A stretch of 7,129 nt of DNA, from positions 1 to 7,129 of the forward strand of contig CAPYQR010000084.1 of the NCBI GenBank assembly GCA_948742005.1, given 5' to 3'. A model generated the notes under the pieces. It saw only the letters and a program-made list of their open reading frames with translations. It was not told the DNA's origin and searched no databases. This DNA comes from an uncultured bacterium (GTDB lineage Bacteria > Cyanobacteriota > Vampirovibrionia > Gastranaerophilales > Gastranaerophilaceae). The position numbers and the translations under genes are program-made. This document shows positions 1-5,814 of the stretch, piece by piece. Within the stretch, counting starts at the first letter, position 1. Each line of letters starts with the position of its first letter.

Positions 1-308
1 ATATAATTATGTCCTAATTGTCTTGCTTCATCCCATGATAATTCTAAAACCTTTTTAGCTCTGGGTGTAAAGGGAATTTCGACCGCAACAAAACCGCAGC
101 CTCTGCCGATTATTTTTTCGACTTCCTCTCTTGCTTCTTTTATATTAACACCCATAGACTTAAGTGTTTTTGCGGCTATACCCGTGCCTTCCGAAATCAA
201 ACCGAGTAAAAGTTGTTCTGTTCCGACAAAATTATGTCCTAATCTGCGCGATTCTTCCTGCGCAAGCATTATAACTCTAATTGCTTTTTCCGTAAATCTC
301 TCAAACAT
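1..308 (-). CDS. clpC: ATP-dependent Clp protease ATP-binding subunit ClpC, N-terminal fragment
   Basis: Reading the minus strand from the ATG at 308 gives 102 codons before the window ends, beginning [20 protein letters not shown]. This is the Clp_N adaptor and substrate-binding domain of ClpC, the Hsp100 AAA+ unfoldase that feeds proteins to the ClpP peptidase in the cytosol. Two Clp_N half repeats are visible: [15 protein letters not shown] at about residues 23-37, and the start of the second, ARQLGHNY at residues 95-102. Between them lies a conserved stretch including [19 protein letters not shown] (residues 72-90). The wording is close to cyanobacterial ClpC as I remember it, which supports a Cyanobacteriota-related host. 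The start is backed by a good ribosome-binding site, AAGGAAG (314-320 on the reverse strand), 5 bases upstream. The AAA+ modules lie outside the window. ClpB or ClpA are less likely because the opening MFERFTEKA is typical of ClpC. Confidence 0.95.
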   Translation of the reverse strand, partial: MFERFTEKAIRVIMLAQEESRRLGHNFVGTEQLLLGLISEGTGIAAKTLKSMGVNIKEAREEVEKIIGRGCGFVAVEIPFTPRAKKVLELSWDEARQLGHNY

Positions 309-344
309 GTAAGCTTCCTTAAATGTGTTCTATCTCTAAAATAA

Positions 345-373
345 AGTTTACAATGAAAATTTCTTTAATACAA
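345..373 (-). promoter_or_regulatory. Candidate sigma-70 promoter of clpC
   Basis: On the minus strand TTGTAT (368-373) and TAAACT (345-350) are separated by exactly 17 bases and lie about 40 bases upstream of the clpC start. The match to consensus is partial (3/6 and 4/6), so the call rests mainly on spacing and position. The -35 element overlaps a perfect palindrome, which could be an operator. Confidence 0.35.
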
Positions 374-395
374 GCTTGTACATATTAATTAATAT
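369..395. promoter_or_regulatory. Two adjacent perfect palindromes upstream of clpC
   Basis: TACAAGCTTGTA (369-380) is a perfect 12-bp palindrome. One base further on, ATATTAATTAATAT (382-395) is a perfect 14-bp palindrome. They fill the short gap between the rpiB stop and the clpC start, and the first covers the candidate -35 element of clpC. Neither looks like a CIRCE (HrcA) element or a CtsR direct repeat, the common heat-shock sites before clp genes. They may be binding sites for a dimeric regulator, but no regulator is identifiable. The AT-only palindrome could also be compositional chance. Confidence 0.4.
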
Positions 396-401
396 CTGTT
401 A

Positions 402-833
402 TTAACCATCAATCATATCAAGTCTTTTTTGATGTCTTCCCGATAAAAATTCAGTATTCAGCCAAACATTAACGATTTCCTTAGCTGCTTCATCCCCTAA
501 AACCCTTGCGCCAAGCGTTAAAACATTAGAATTATTATGCTCGCGCGACATTTTTGCACTATAAGATTCACAAACACAAACCGCCCTTATTCCTTTAAAT
601 CTGTTTGCACAAATTTGCATACCCAGACCTGTACCGCAAAACAAAATTCCTTTTTCAAATTCATTGTTCAAAATTTTTTTACATAATTTTTTAGCATACA
701 CAGGATAATCACAAGAATCAAAAGAATCCGTACCCAAGTCCAAAACTTCATAACCAATTAAAGCCAGATAATTTTTTATTTTGTTTTTTAATTCCAATCC
801 GCCATGGTCAGATGCTATAACAATTTTTTTCAT
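402..833 (-). CDS. rpiB: Ribose-5-phosphate isomerase B
   Basis: This 143-residue cytosolic enzyme should interconvert ribose 5-phosphate and ribulose 5-phosphate in the non-oxidative pentose phosphate pathway. The length is normal for the RpiB/LacAB family. Diagnostic motifs run in order: ASDHGG (residues 7-12, phosphate/sugar binding), LDLGT (31-35), DYP (42-44), the CGTGLGM loop with the catalytic Cys66 (66-72), NRFKGIRA (77-84), and the REHNNSN segment with His99-Asn100. Cys66 and His99 fall at the positions known for E. coli RpiB, which favours RpiB over LacA/LacB. The ATG at 833 is preceded by GTGAGG (838-843 on the reverse strand) with a 4-base spacer. The gene follows the 580-residue gene on the same strand but is separated from it by a hairpin terminator, so it probably has its own promoter. 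All key residues are intact. Confidence 0.95.
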   Translation of the reverse strand: MKKIVIASDHGGLELKNKIKNYLALIGYEVLDLGTDSFDSCDYPVYAKKLCKKILNNEFEKGILFCGTGLGMQICANRFKGIRAVCVCESYSAKMSREHNNSNVLTLGARVLGDEAAKEIVNVWLNTEFLSGRHQKRLDMIDG

Positions 834-845
834 AAAACCTCACAA

Positions 846-886
846 AAATGCTTTTAACAATATTAATAATATCATTAAAAGCATTT
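846..886 (-). terminator. Hairpin terminator after the 580-residue gene
   Basis: AAATGCTTTTAA (846-857) and TTAAAAGCATTT (875-886) are a perfect 12-bp inverted repeat. The loop contains a second, weaker pairing of ATATTA (860-865) with TAATAT (867-872). In the minus-strand transcript the stem ends in a run of five U. It starts about 28 bases after the stop at 914 and ends just before the rpiB ribosome-binding site. The stem is AT-rich with only two G-C pairs, so termination may be partial. Confidence 0.6.
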
Positions 887-896
887 ATGATGTTAA
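868..896 (-). promoter_or_regulatory. Candidate rpiB promoter inside the terminator
   Basis: On the minus strand TTAACA (891-896) and GATATT (868-873) are 17 bases apart, matching consensus at 5/6 and 4/6. The spacer contains one arm of the terminator hairpin (875-886). A transcript from here would begin in the hairpin loop near 861 and carry only the second arm before the rpiB ribosome-binding site. AT-rich sequence gives such matches often, so this is tentative. Confidence 0.3.
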
Positions 897-913
897 AATT
901 TAAATTTCACAAC

Positions 914-2656
914 TTATATGTTTTGCGAATCAACTTCTGAAAATGTTGCCTTAACAGCGCTTCCTGCGGCTAATGCCGGTAAAGTAGGGGCGCTTGAGGG
1001 TTTTGGAGCTTTTTTAAATATTTTTCCGACAAAACTGCCTACAGCCTTAACGCCTTTAGAAGCAGCGTTTGCAACTTTAGAGAAAACTCCCGCTCTTGTT
1101 GCTGCTTTTCCTGCATCAGCAACTGTCTTGGTAGTTTTGCTGCCGCTTACTACTGTGCCGACTTTAGAAACAGCACCCCTGACGGCACTGCCGATTGCAC
1201 CGCCCGCTTTTTTAATAAGCCCCCATGAGCCTTTGGCAATCTTACCGATACCGCCTTTAATAATTCCATAAGCAGAAGCACCGATTGCGCCCCCGGTTGC
1301 GCCGTCTTTAAGCATTTCCTGACCGTTCAAGGCATCGCCTTTTACTTCGTTTGTCGCTTTATCTGCTTGTTTTACTAAAATCTTACTTAATGCACCGCCT
1401 AAAAATGCTCCCGTAACACCAATAATCGCAGCGGGAACTGAAACCGGCGCACTAACAACACCAAGCGCTATAGCACCTGCAACTGTTCCAACTCCAGCCG
1501 CAACTCCACCTACGGCTGCTGCTACATTACCTGTTTTATTTGCTGCTCCGCCTGATTTTTTATTGTGGATGTCAATCATCTCTTGAACTCGTTGTATATC
1601 TTCTTCTGTAACTTTATCGCCTTTTTGTTCAAGTTCTTTGATTGCAGCATTTATATTTTTAGATGAATATTTTGTATTGCATAAATCTTTAACAAAACCG
1701 CCAATCTTGCCAAAAAATCCCTCATTAGCATCATCATTTGACACTTGAGCATATAACGAGGCTATTTTTTCTCTGGTTTCGCGCGAAGCATTAAGAGCAT
1801 CTTCGGTTAAACCTGTGTTGCCGACTGTTTCTTGTTCAACGCCGTCAACTTCCACCGTTTCTACGCCCGCTTCCGTGGGGCTTTCTTGACCGTCAACAGA
1901 AGTATCTTCAGCAGGACTTGTTGATTCATCAACAGAGCCTGAGTCATTAGAACCATTTGATTTTGAACCGTCCGCTTCTGTTGTTTTACCTTTTCCGTCA
2001 TCCAGTTCGCCGCGTTCGTTTAAAAGAGGAAGTCCGAAATCTTCTCTTTCTTGCTCTGTTAATTCGCGTGTTTTTACAATTGTGCCATCAGGCAGACAAA
2101 TTTGCATTTTATAATCATCACCGTTAGTCACAAGCTGAGCATAACCTTTATCGCCGTAATCATGCCCTTTGCCTTCAACTTTTATATAGCTTGAATTGTC
2201 TGATGTTGATTTTTCTTTTGTTTTAGTTTCTTTATCTGATGCTTTCACTTCATCAGATTTTAATTCAACTCCTGCAACTACTTCATTGTCTTTTGTTGAA
2301 ATAACATAATTAAGATTACCTAAAACTTTAGAAGAATCTAATTCGTCAAAATATTCTTGAGAAATATCAATCAAATCCTGATAGCTTTCAAAGGAATCTT
2401 TATCATCAGAAAGAGCTGAGAGTGTTTGATTAATTGCATCTTGTTCGTTTTTAGAAAAATCATCAAGCGCGATTCCTGTATCAGCTTCAATTTGTGCAAG
2501 CAAATCTTTTGTTGAAACACCTGCGCCATTAGCATTTGCTTCCTCAAATGCGTTTTGAAAAGTATCTTTATCAACCTTTGAATCTGAATCTTTGGTTTTA
2601 TAAAGCTGTGTTAAAATATTAACCAAACCTGTTGCATTCAATCTTTCATCTGCCAT
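914..2656 (-). CDS. Unknown 580-residue protein, acidic N-terminus, glycine-zipper membrane segment, basic C-terminus
   Basis: I do not recognise this family. There is no signal peptide. Residues 1-130 are helical and acidic (27 Asp/Glu against 10 Lys/Arg). Residues 131-157 are a polar linker, and 158-200 look like a small beta-rich unit. Residues 215-278 are a low-complexity Ser/Asp/Glu/Gly linker, and 283-368 are helical with coiled-coil character. Residues 376-428 are Gly/Ala/Val-rich with repeated GxxxG spacing and could form two membrane helices (about 376-400 and 405-428). Residues 461-550 carry 17 Lys/Arg and a single acidic residue (Asp514), in amphipathic Gly/Ala/Val/Lys patterns such as GKIAKGSWGLIKKAG. 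The tail at 551-580 is Pro/Ala-rich. Only two cysteines occur (187, 326). The ATG at 2656 has AGGA 4 bases upstream (2661-2664). Base composition matches the housekeeping neighbours, so it does not look recently acquired. A membrane-inserting or envelope role is plausible but only an inference from layout. Confidence 0.85.
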   Translation of the reverse strand: MADERLNATGLVNILTQLYKTKDSDSKVDKDTFQNAFEEANANGAGVSTKDLLAQIEADTGIALDDFSKNEQDAINQTLSALSDDKDSFESYQDLIDISQEYFDELDSSKVLGNLNYVISTKDNEVVAGVELKSDEVKASDKETKTKEKSTSDNSSYIKVEGKGHDYGDKGYAQLVTNGDDYKMQICLPDGTIVKTRELTEQEREDFGLPLLNERGELDDGKGKTTEADGSKSNGSNDSGSVDESTSPAEDTSVDGQESPTEAGVETVEVDGVEQETVGNTGLTEDALNASRETREKIASLYAQVSNDDANEGFFGKIGGFVKDLCNTKYSSKNINAAIKELEQKGDKVTEEDIQRVQEMIDIHNKKSGGAANKTGNVAAAVGGVAAGVGTVAGAIALGVVSAPVSVPAAIIGVTGAFLGGALSKILVKQADKATNEVKGDALNGQEMLKDGATGGAIGASAYGIIKGGIGKIAKGSWGLIKKAGGAIGSAVRGAVSKVGTVVSGSKTTKTVADAGKAATRAGVFSKVANAASKGVKAVGSFVGKIFKKAPKPSSAPTLPALAAGSAVKATFSEVDSQNI

Positions 2657-2672
2657 ATTTTCCTGCTTTCTT

Positions 2673-2689
2673 GTTTAATTTAATTAAAC
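2673..2689. promoter_or_regulatory. Palindrome in the leader of the 580-residue gene
   Basis: GTTTAATT (2673-2680) and AATTAAAC (2682-2689) are perfect 8-bp inverted arms around a single central base. The palindrome lies 9 bases beyond the ribosome-binding core of the 580-residue gene. The position fits an operator or a leader element, but it is too AT-rich to be confident, and no clear -35/-10 pair was found for this gene. Confidence 0.3.
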
Positions 2690-2749
2690 CTTTTACTCAA
2701 ATATTGTTCACACCAATTAATTTATCGGCATAATTTAGCAACTTCTTTA

Positions 2750-2786
2750 AAAATATTAAAAAAAATGTTACATTTTTTAATATTTT
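2750..2786. repeat. Long AT inverted repeat between divergent genes
   Basis: AAAATATTAAAAAAAATG (2750-2767) and CATTTTTTAATATTTT (2771-2786) pair over 16 bp, with two extra A in the left arm. The core AAAAAATGT-T-ACATTTTTT (2760-2778) is a perfect 9-bp-arm palindrome. It lies between the starts of the divergent 580-residue and aldolase genes, so it is unlikely to be a terminator for either. A shared operator centred on TGTTACA, or a DNA-bending element, is possible. Confidence 0.4.
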
Positions 2787-2804
2787 GATGATTTTTACAC
2801 AAAC

Positions 2805-2832
2805 TTGCCTGTAAAAATTTTTGTTGTAAATT
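2805..2832 (+). promoter_or_regulatory. Candidate promoter of the aldolase gene
   Basis: TTGCCT (2805-2810) and TAAATT (2827-2832) are 16 bases apart and end 38 bases before the aldolase ATG. The predicted leader contains the ribosome-binding site AAAGGA (2856-2861), 9 bases from the ATG. The inverted repeat at 2750-2786 lies directly upstream of the -35 element. Confidence 0.4.
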
Positions 2833-2870
2833 AAAAACATAGAGGTATTTTATTTAAAGGATAAAAACTT

Positions 2871-3830
2871 ATGACAGAAAGAAAATTAGTCGGAACAAAT
2901 GAAATGTTCCAAAAAGCCCTAAAAGGCGGTTATGCAATCGGTGCATACAATGTTAACAACATGGAAATTCTACAAGGTATCGCAGAAGCGGCAGAAGAAA
3001 CTCAATCTCCGATTATTCTTCAAGTTTCAGCAGGGGCAAGAAAATATGCCAATCAAACATATTTAATTAAATTAGTTGAAGCAGCATTAGCTACAACAAC
3101 CGTGCCAATAGCACTCCACCTTGACCACGGTGCTGATTTTGAAATCTGCAAAGCTTGTATCGACGGCGGTTTTTCTTCCGTTATGATAGATGGCTCAAGA
3201 TTCCCGCTTGATGAAAACATTGCTTTAACAAAAAAAGTTGTTGAATATGCTCATCAAAGAGGAGTTTCTGTCGAAGCTGAACTTGGTAAATTGGCAGGCG
3301 TTGAAGATGACGTTAAAGTTGCGGCTGCCGATTCAACATATACAGACCCTGCTGAAGCAGTAAGATTTGTCAAAGAAACAGGATGTGATTCATTAGCTGT
3401 TGCTATCGGAACATCACATGGCGCTTACAAATTTGCAGGCGAAGCAAAACTGGACTTTAAACGTTTGACTGAAATCAAAGATGCACTTGCTGCTGCAGGT
3501 TTTCCTGATTATCCTTTGGTTTTACATGGTTCTTCTTCCGTTCCGCAAGAATTTGTTGCAAAATGTAATAAATATGGCGGAAAACTTCCAAATGCACAAG
3601 GTGTTCCTGAAGATATGTTAAACTATGCTTCAAAACACGGTGTTGCTAAAATCAACATTGATACAGATTTAAGATTAGCAATGACATCAACAATCCGTGA
3701 ATTTTTCGTTGAACATCCTGAAAAATTTGACCCCAGAGAATACATGGGTCCCGGCAGAACAGCTGTTAAAGAAATGGTTAAACATAAAATGGTTGACGTT
3801 TTAGGTACAGCAGGACATGCAAAAGATTAA
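2871..3830 (+). CDS. fba: Class II fructose-1,6-bisphosphate aldolase
   Basis: This 319-residue cytosolic zinc enzyme should cleave fructose 1,6-bisphosphate to dihydroxyacetone phosphate and glyceraldehyde 3-phosphate, and run in reverse in gluconeogenesis. Visible active-site motifs are HLDHG (residues 83-87, catalytic Asp85 and zinc ligand His86), VEAELG (134-139, the second class II signature, with Glu137), GTSHGAYK (180-187, zinc ligand His183), LHGSS (218-222, zinc ligand His219) and the phosphate/substrate loop NIDTDLR (262-268). The insertion KYGGKLPNAQGVPED (234-248) and the length fit the Bacillus/Helicobacter-like class IIB enzymes. Tagatose-bisphosphate aldolase (GatY/KbaY) is the main alternative, but no tagatose or galactitol genes are nearby. 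The ATG at 2871 has AAAGGA upstream with a 9-base spacer. The gene is monocistronic: a divergent gene lies upstream and a strong terminator downstream. GC content is clearly higher than in the signalling genes that follow. All key residues are intact. Confidence 0.93.
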   Translation: MTERKLVGTNEMFQKALKGGYAIGAYNVNNMEILQGIAEAAEETQSPIILQVSAGARKYANQTYLIKLVEAALATTTVPIALHLDHGADFEICKACIDGGFSSVMIDGSRFPLDENIALTKKVVEYAHQRGVSVEAELGKLAGVEDDVKVAAADSTYTDPAEAVRFVKETGCDSLAVAIGTSHGAYKFAGEAKLDFKRLTEIKDALAAAGFPDYPLVLHGSSSVPQEFVAKCNKYGGKLPNAQGVPEDMLNYASKHGVAKINIDTDLRLAMTSTIREFFVEHPEKFDPREYMGPGRTAVKEMVKHKMVDVLGTAGHAKD

Positions 3831-3864
3831 TTTTAATCTTTAAACATTATCACAAATCAAAATC

Positions 3865-3900
3865 AAAATGCCTTGAAAATAATTTTAAGGCATTTTTTTT
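3865..3900 (+). terminator. Rho-independent terminator of the aldolase gene
   Basis: AAAATGCCTT (3865-3874) and AAGGCATTTT (3887-3896) form a perfect 10-bp stem. Inside it AAAAT (3876-3880) can further pair with ATTTT (3882-3886). The stem runs straight into eight T (3893-3900). It starts 34 bases after the stop codon and is the clearest terminator in the window. Confidence 0.9.
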
Positions 3901-3958
3901 GTCAAGGCAAAATCAGACAAAATTAACTTTTTTAAAAAAAATTTACGTTATGCAATAT

Positions 3959-3990
3959 TTGCTGATTTTAGAAAATGATTATGATATAAC
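3959..3990 (+). promoter_or_regulatory. Candidate promoter region of the signalling cluster
   Basis: The stretch has TTGCTG (3959-3964) followed by overlapping -10-like hexamers TATGAT (3980-3985, 15-base spacer) and TATAAC (3985-3990, 20-base spacer). Neither spacing is ideal. It lies after the aldolase terminator and about 45 bases before the first gene, where a promoter for the cluster is expected. Confidence 0.35.
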
Positions 3991-4025
3991 TAAGATAACA
4001 AGATGATTATAAATAGTTAATTTAT

Positions 4026-4031
4026 GGGGGA
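4026..4031 (+). promoter_or_regulatory. Ribosome-binding site that decides the start at 4036
   Basis: GGGGGA lies 4 bases before the ATG at 4036. Its five G can pair with CCUCC of 16S rRNA, using one G-U pair. An in-frame ATG at 4024 overlaps this site and has no ribosome-binding site of its own. The ATG at 4036 is therefore preferred. Confidence 0.6.
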
Positions 4032-4035
4032 TTCA

Positions 4036-4410
4036 ATGAGTCAGTATCTAACTAAAGAAGAAATAAGACAATGGAGAAGCTCTTTAGAAAAGATTACATT
4101 GGAGGAATACGCAAAAAGACTTGGCAAAACGCTTGAAGAAGACAAAAAAACAAGCGATATTATTGATATCGTAATGCAAAACGAAAAAAGACTTTATACA
4201 ACACGCACAGCGCAAGGCAAAAACGATATTGTCAAAATTGCAAAAAAATCACAAAAAATTCAAAACGAAATTTTATCACAGCCGCAAAATGATAAAATAA
4301 ATGAAATTAAAAGCAAACTAACCTGTATTAAACCCTTAACGGAGCGCGAAAATACGGTTTTAGCACATTTTATCAAAACAAAGGCGAAATTGTTTATGCA
4401 AAAGATTTAG
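4036..4410 (+). CDS. N-terminal part of a frameshifted winged-helix DNA-binding protein
   Basis: From the preferred ATG at 4036 this frame gives 124 residues, beginning MSQYLTKEEIRQW. An in-frame ATG at 4024 would add four. Residues 1-95 are charged and mostly helical, do not resemble a receiver domain, and belong to no family I can name. Residues 101-112 (LTERENTVLAHF) are the opening of an OmpR/PhoB-type winged helix. Directly after this the frame runs through 12 unrelated residues (IKTKAKLFMQKI) to a TAG at 4408-4410. The missing remainder of the winged helix is encoded in the -1 frame from 4371. Adding one T to the TTTT run at 4368-4371 restores a 165-residue protein. This is the first gene of a cluster with a histidine kinase and a receiver protein, so the intact protein was probably its transcription factor or accessory DNA-binding subunit. 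As it stands the product would lack most of the DNA-binding domain. Confidence 0.75.
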   Translation: MSQYLTKEEIRQWRSSLEKITLEEYAKRLGKTLEEDKKTSDIIDIVMQNEKRLYTTRTAQGKNDIVKIAKKSQKIQNEILSQPQNDKINEIKSKLTCIKPLTERENTVLAHFIKTKAKLFMQKI

Positions 4411-4532
4411 CAGTCATTTTAGACCTGCCTTGCGATTATGTATATAAATACATTAAAAACTTAAGAACAAAAGTTTCGCAAGACATTTTAAAAAACGCAA
4501 CAAAGGGCGGTTATATATTTAATTTTAATTAA
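4371..4532 (+). pseudogene. C-terminal winged-helix remnant in the -1 frame
   Basis: From 4371 the -1 frame encodes 53 residues, starting YQNKGEIVYAKDLAVILDL and ending GGYIFNFN at a TAA (4530-4532). This is the rest of an OmpR/PhoB C-terminal domain: the GEIVYAKDL strand-helix step, a recognition-helix region around YVYKYIKNLRTKV, and the final KGGYIF wing, comparable to the usual GxGYxF ending. Joined to the upstream LTERENTVLAHF, the distance from the first Leu to the Leu of KDL is 25 residues, the normal spacing for the family. It has no start codon or ribosome-binding site of its own. The cause may be a natural one-base deletion, an assembly error in the T-run, or ribosomal slippage; no canonical slippery heptamer is present. 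The histidine kinase start follows 18 bases after this stop. Confidence 0.75.
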
Positions 4533-4550
4533 ATTAAAAATACTAAAATT

Positions 4551-5801
4551 ATGGAAAAATTAAACAAAAATACTTTTAATTTAATTCAAGAAATTCTTGA
4601 TTTTGATGACATTAATGATATTAATTTTTACAATAAAATTTTAGAAAAAATCTCAAAAATACATGCCGATTCAACTCTGGCTGTATTTTTTTGCGAAAAT
4701 ACAAGTTACAAATTAAAAGCATTTAAAAACAACAATAAAAAAAATACCCAAAACACTCTTAAAAATTATTGCATTAACAAAGAATTAATTGAAAAAATTT
4801 TAAATAATAATGAAGATTTTTTATTAATCAAAACGGAAAAAGATGAATTATTAAACCAAAACTCCCTTTTTGTAAAGCTTTCAATTAAAGATTCGCTTTT
4901 TGGTTTTTGTACTTTGAGTTCAAATGAAGAAATATCCGCCAAAATTATTGAAGAATTCAGGACGATTACTAAAATTTTAAGTTATAAAATAAAAGATTAT
5001 GAGCTTAATGATGTTTTTAAAATTCAATTAAAAGCAATGCAGGAAGCTTTTTTAGAAAAAGAAAACGCATATTCAATTATCAAAAAACAACACAAAAAAC
5101 TTCAAGAAATAGATAAAACAAAAAATCTTTTCTTAGCAAATATTTCGCACGAACTAAGAACACCGTTAAATGCAATAATTGGTTTTTCACAGGCGCTTGA
5201 CAGCGAAATTTTTGGCAAATTAAATGAAAAACAAGCAGAATATATAAAAGACATTCAAATTTCAGGCTTACACCTGCTTGGAATGATTAATGAAATTCTT
5301 GATTTATCAAAAATTGAATCAAACGTAATGAAATTTTGCCCGATTGTTTTAAATCCTGCAAATTCAATAAATGAAGTTATTAATATTCTAGAACCCTTAT
5401 ACTGCAATAAAAATATTGAAGTTATTTTTAAAAATAATTTTTCAGGAGAAATTTCTGCCGATAACCAAAAATTTCAACAAATCTTATACAATCTCTTATC
5501 TAACGCAATTAAATTTACATCAAAAAACGGCAAAATAATTATTGAACATAAAAGCGAAAACAAAAATTACATTCTAAAAATAAAAGACAACGGAATCGGA
5601 ATTGATAAAAAATATCATTCAAAAATCTTTAAAAAATTTGTACATCTGAACAATATTTATACAAAAAATCAAAGCTCAACAGGGCTCGGGCTGACAATTA
5701 CAAAAGAGCTTGTCAAGCTTCACAACGGCAAAATTACCCTTGAAAGCGAAGTAAACAAAGGAACGACTTTTATTATGAATTTTTCAAATATTGTTCAATA
5801 A
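4551..5801 (+). CDS. Soluble sensor histidine kinase, PleC/DivJ-like catalytic core
   Basis: This 416-residue kinase has no signal peptide or membrane segment, so it should sense a cytosolic cue. Residues 1-150 alternate strands and helices in a GAF-like pattern, although no ligand residues can be named. Residues 150-190 are a likely coiled-coil linker. The HisKA domain carries FLANISHELRTPLNAIIGF (194-212) with phospho-acceptor His200, followed by SGLHLLGMINEILDLSKIES (238-257). The ATPase domain has the N box YNLLSNAIKF (313-322, Asn318), the G1 box DNGIGI (346-351), an F box around FKKF (360-363), and the G2 box STGLGLTITKEL (376-387). All catalytic residues are present. The H-box region, with IFGKLNEKQAEYIKDIQISG after it, resembles the PleC/DivJ group. 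The ATG at 4551 has no evident ribosome-binding site; translational coupling to the upstream gene is possible. Sequence here is markedly AT-rich. The receiver gene 13 bases downstream is the obvious partner. Confidence 0.92.
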   Translation: MEKLNKNTFNLIQEILDFDDINDINFYNKILEKISKIHADSTLAVFFCENTSYKLKAFKNNNKKNTQNTLKNYCINKELIEKILNNNEDFLLIKTEKDELLNQNSLFVKLSIKDSLFGFCTLSSNEEISAKIIEEFRTITKILSYKIKDYELNDVFKIQLKAMQEAFLEKENAYSIIKKQHKKLQEIDKTKNLFLANISHELRTPLNAIIGFSQALDSEIFGKLNEKQAEYIKDIQISGLHLLGMINEILDLSKIESNVMKFCPIVLNPANSINEVINILEPLYCNKNIEVIFKNNFSGEISADNQKFQQILYNLLSNAIKFTSKNGKIIIEHKSENKNYILKIKDNGIGIDKKYHSKIFKKFVHLNNIYTKNQSSTGLGLTITKELVKLHNGKITLESEVNKGTTFIMNFSNIVQ

Positions 5802-5814
5802 CGCAGAATTAATC

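Noticed and set aside
918..1271. 117-residue open frame on the plus strand
   Set aside because: It lies entirely antisense to the 3' part of the 580-residue gene. Its Ala/Pro/Leu-rich product mirrors the Gly/Ala/Lys codons of that gene, and it has no convincing ribosome-binding site.
2371..2574. 67-residue minus-strand open frame
   Set aside because: It is a shadow in another frame of the 580-residue gene, with Lys/Gln/Leu-rich random composition.
2551..2595. EF-hand-like loop (KDSDSKVDKDTF) near the N-terminus of the 580-residue protein
   Set aside because: Position 6 is not Gly and position 12 is not Glu/Asp, and no second hand is present. It is probably just an acidic stretch.
4362..4376. 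Programmed -1 ribosomal frameshift at CAT TTT ATC
   Set aside because: There is no X XXY YYZ heptamer: only the A-site codon TTT could re-pair after slipping. I see no strong downstream hairpin. A one-base deletion or assembly error is simpler, though slippage is not excluded.
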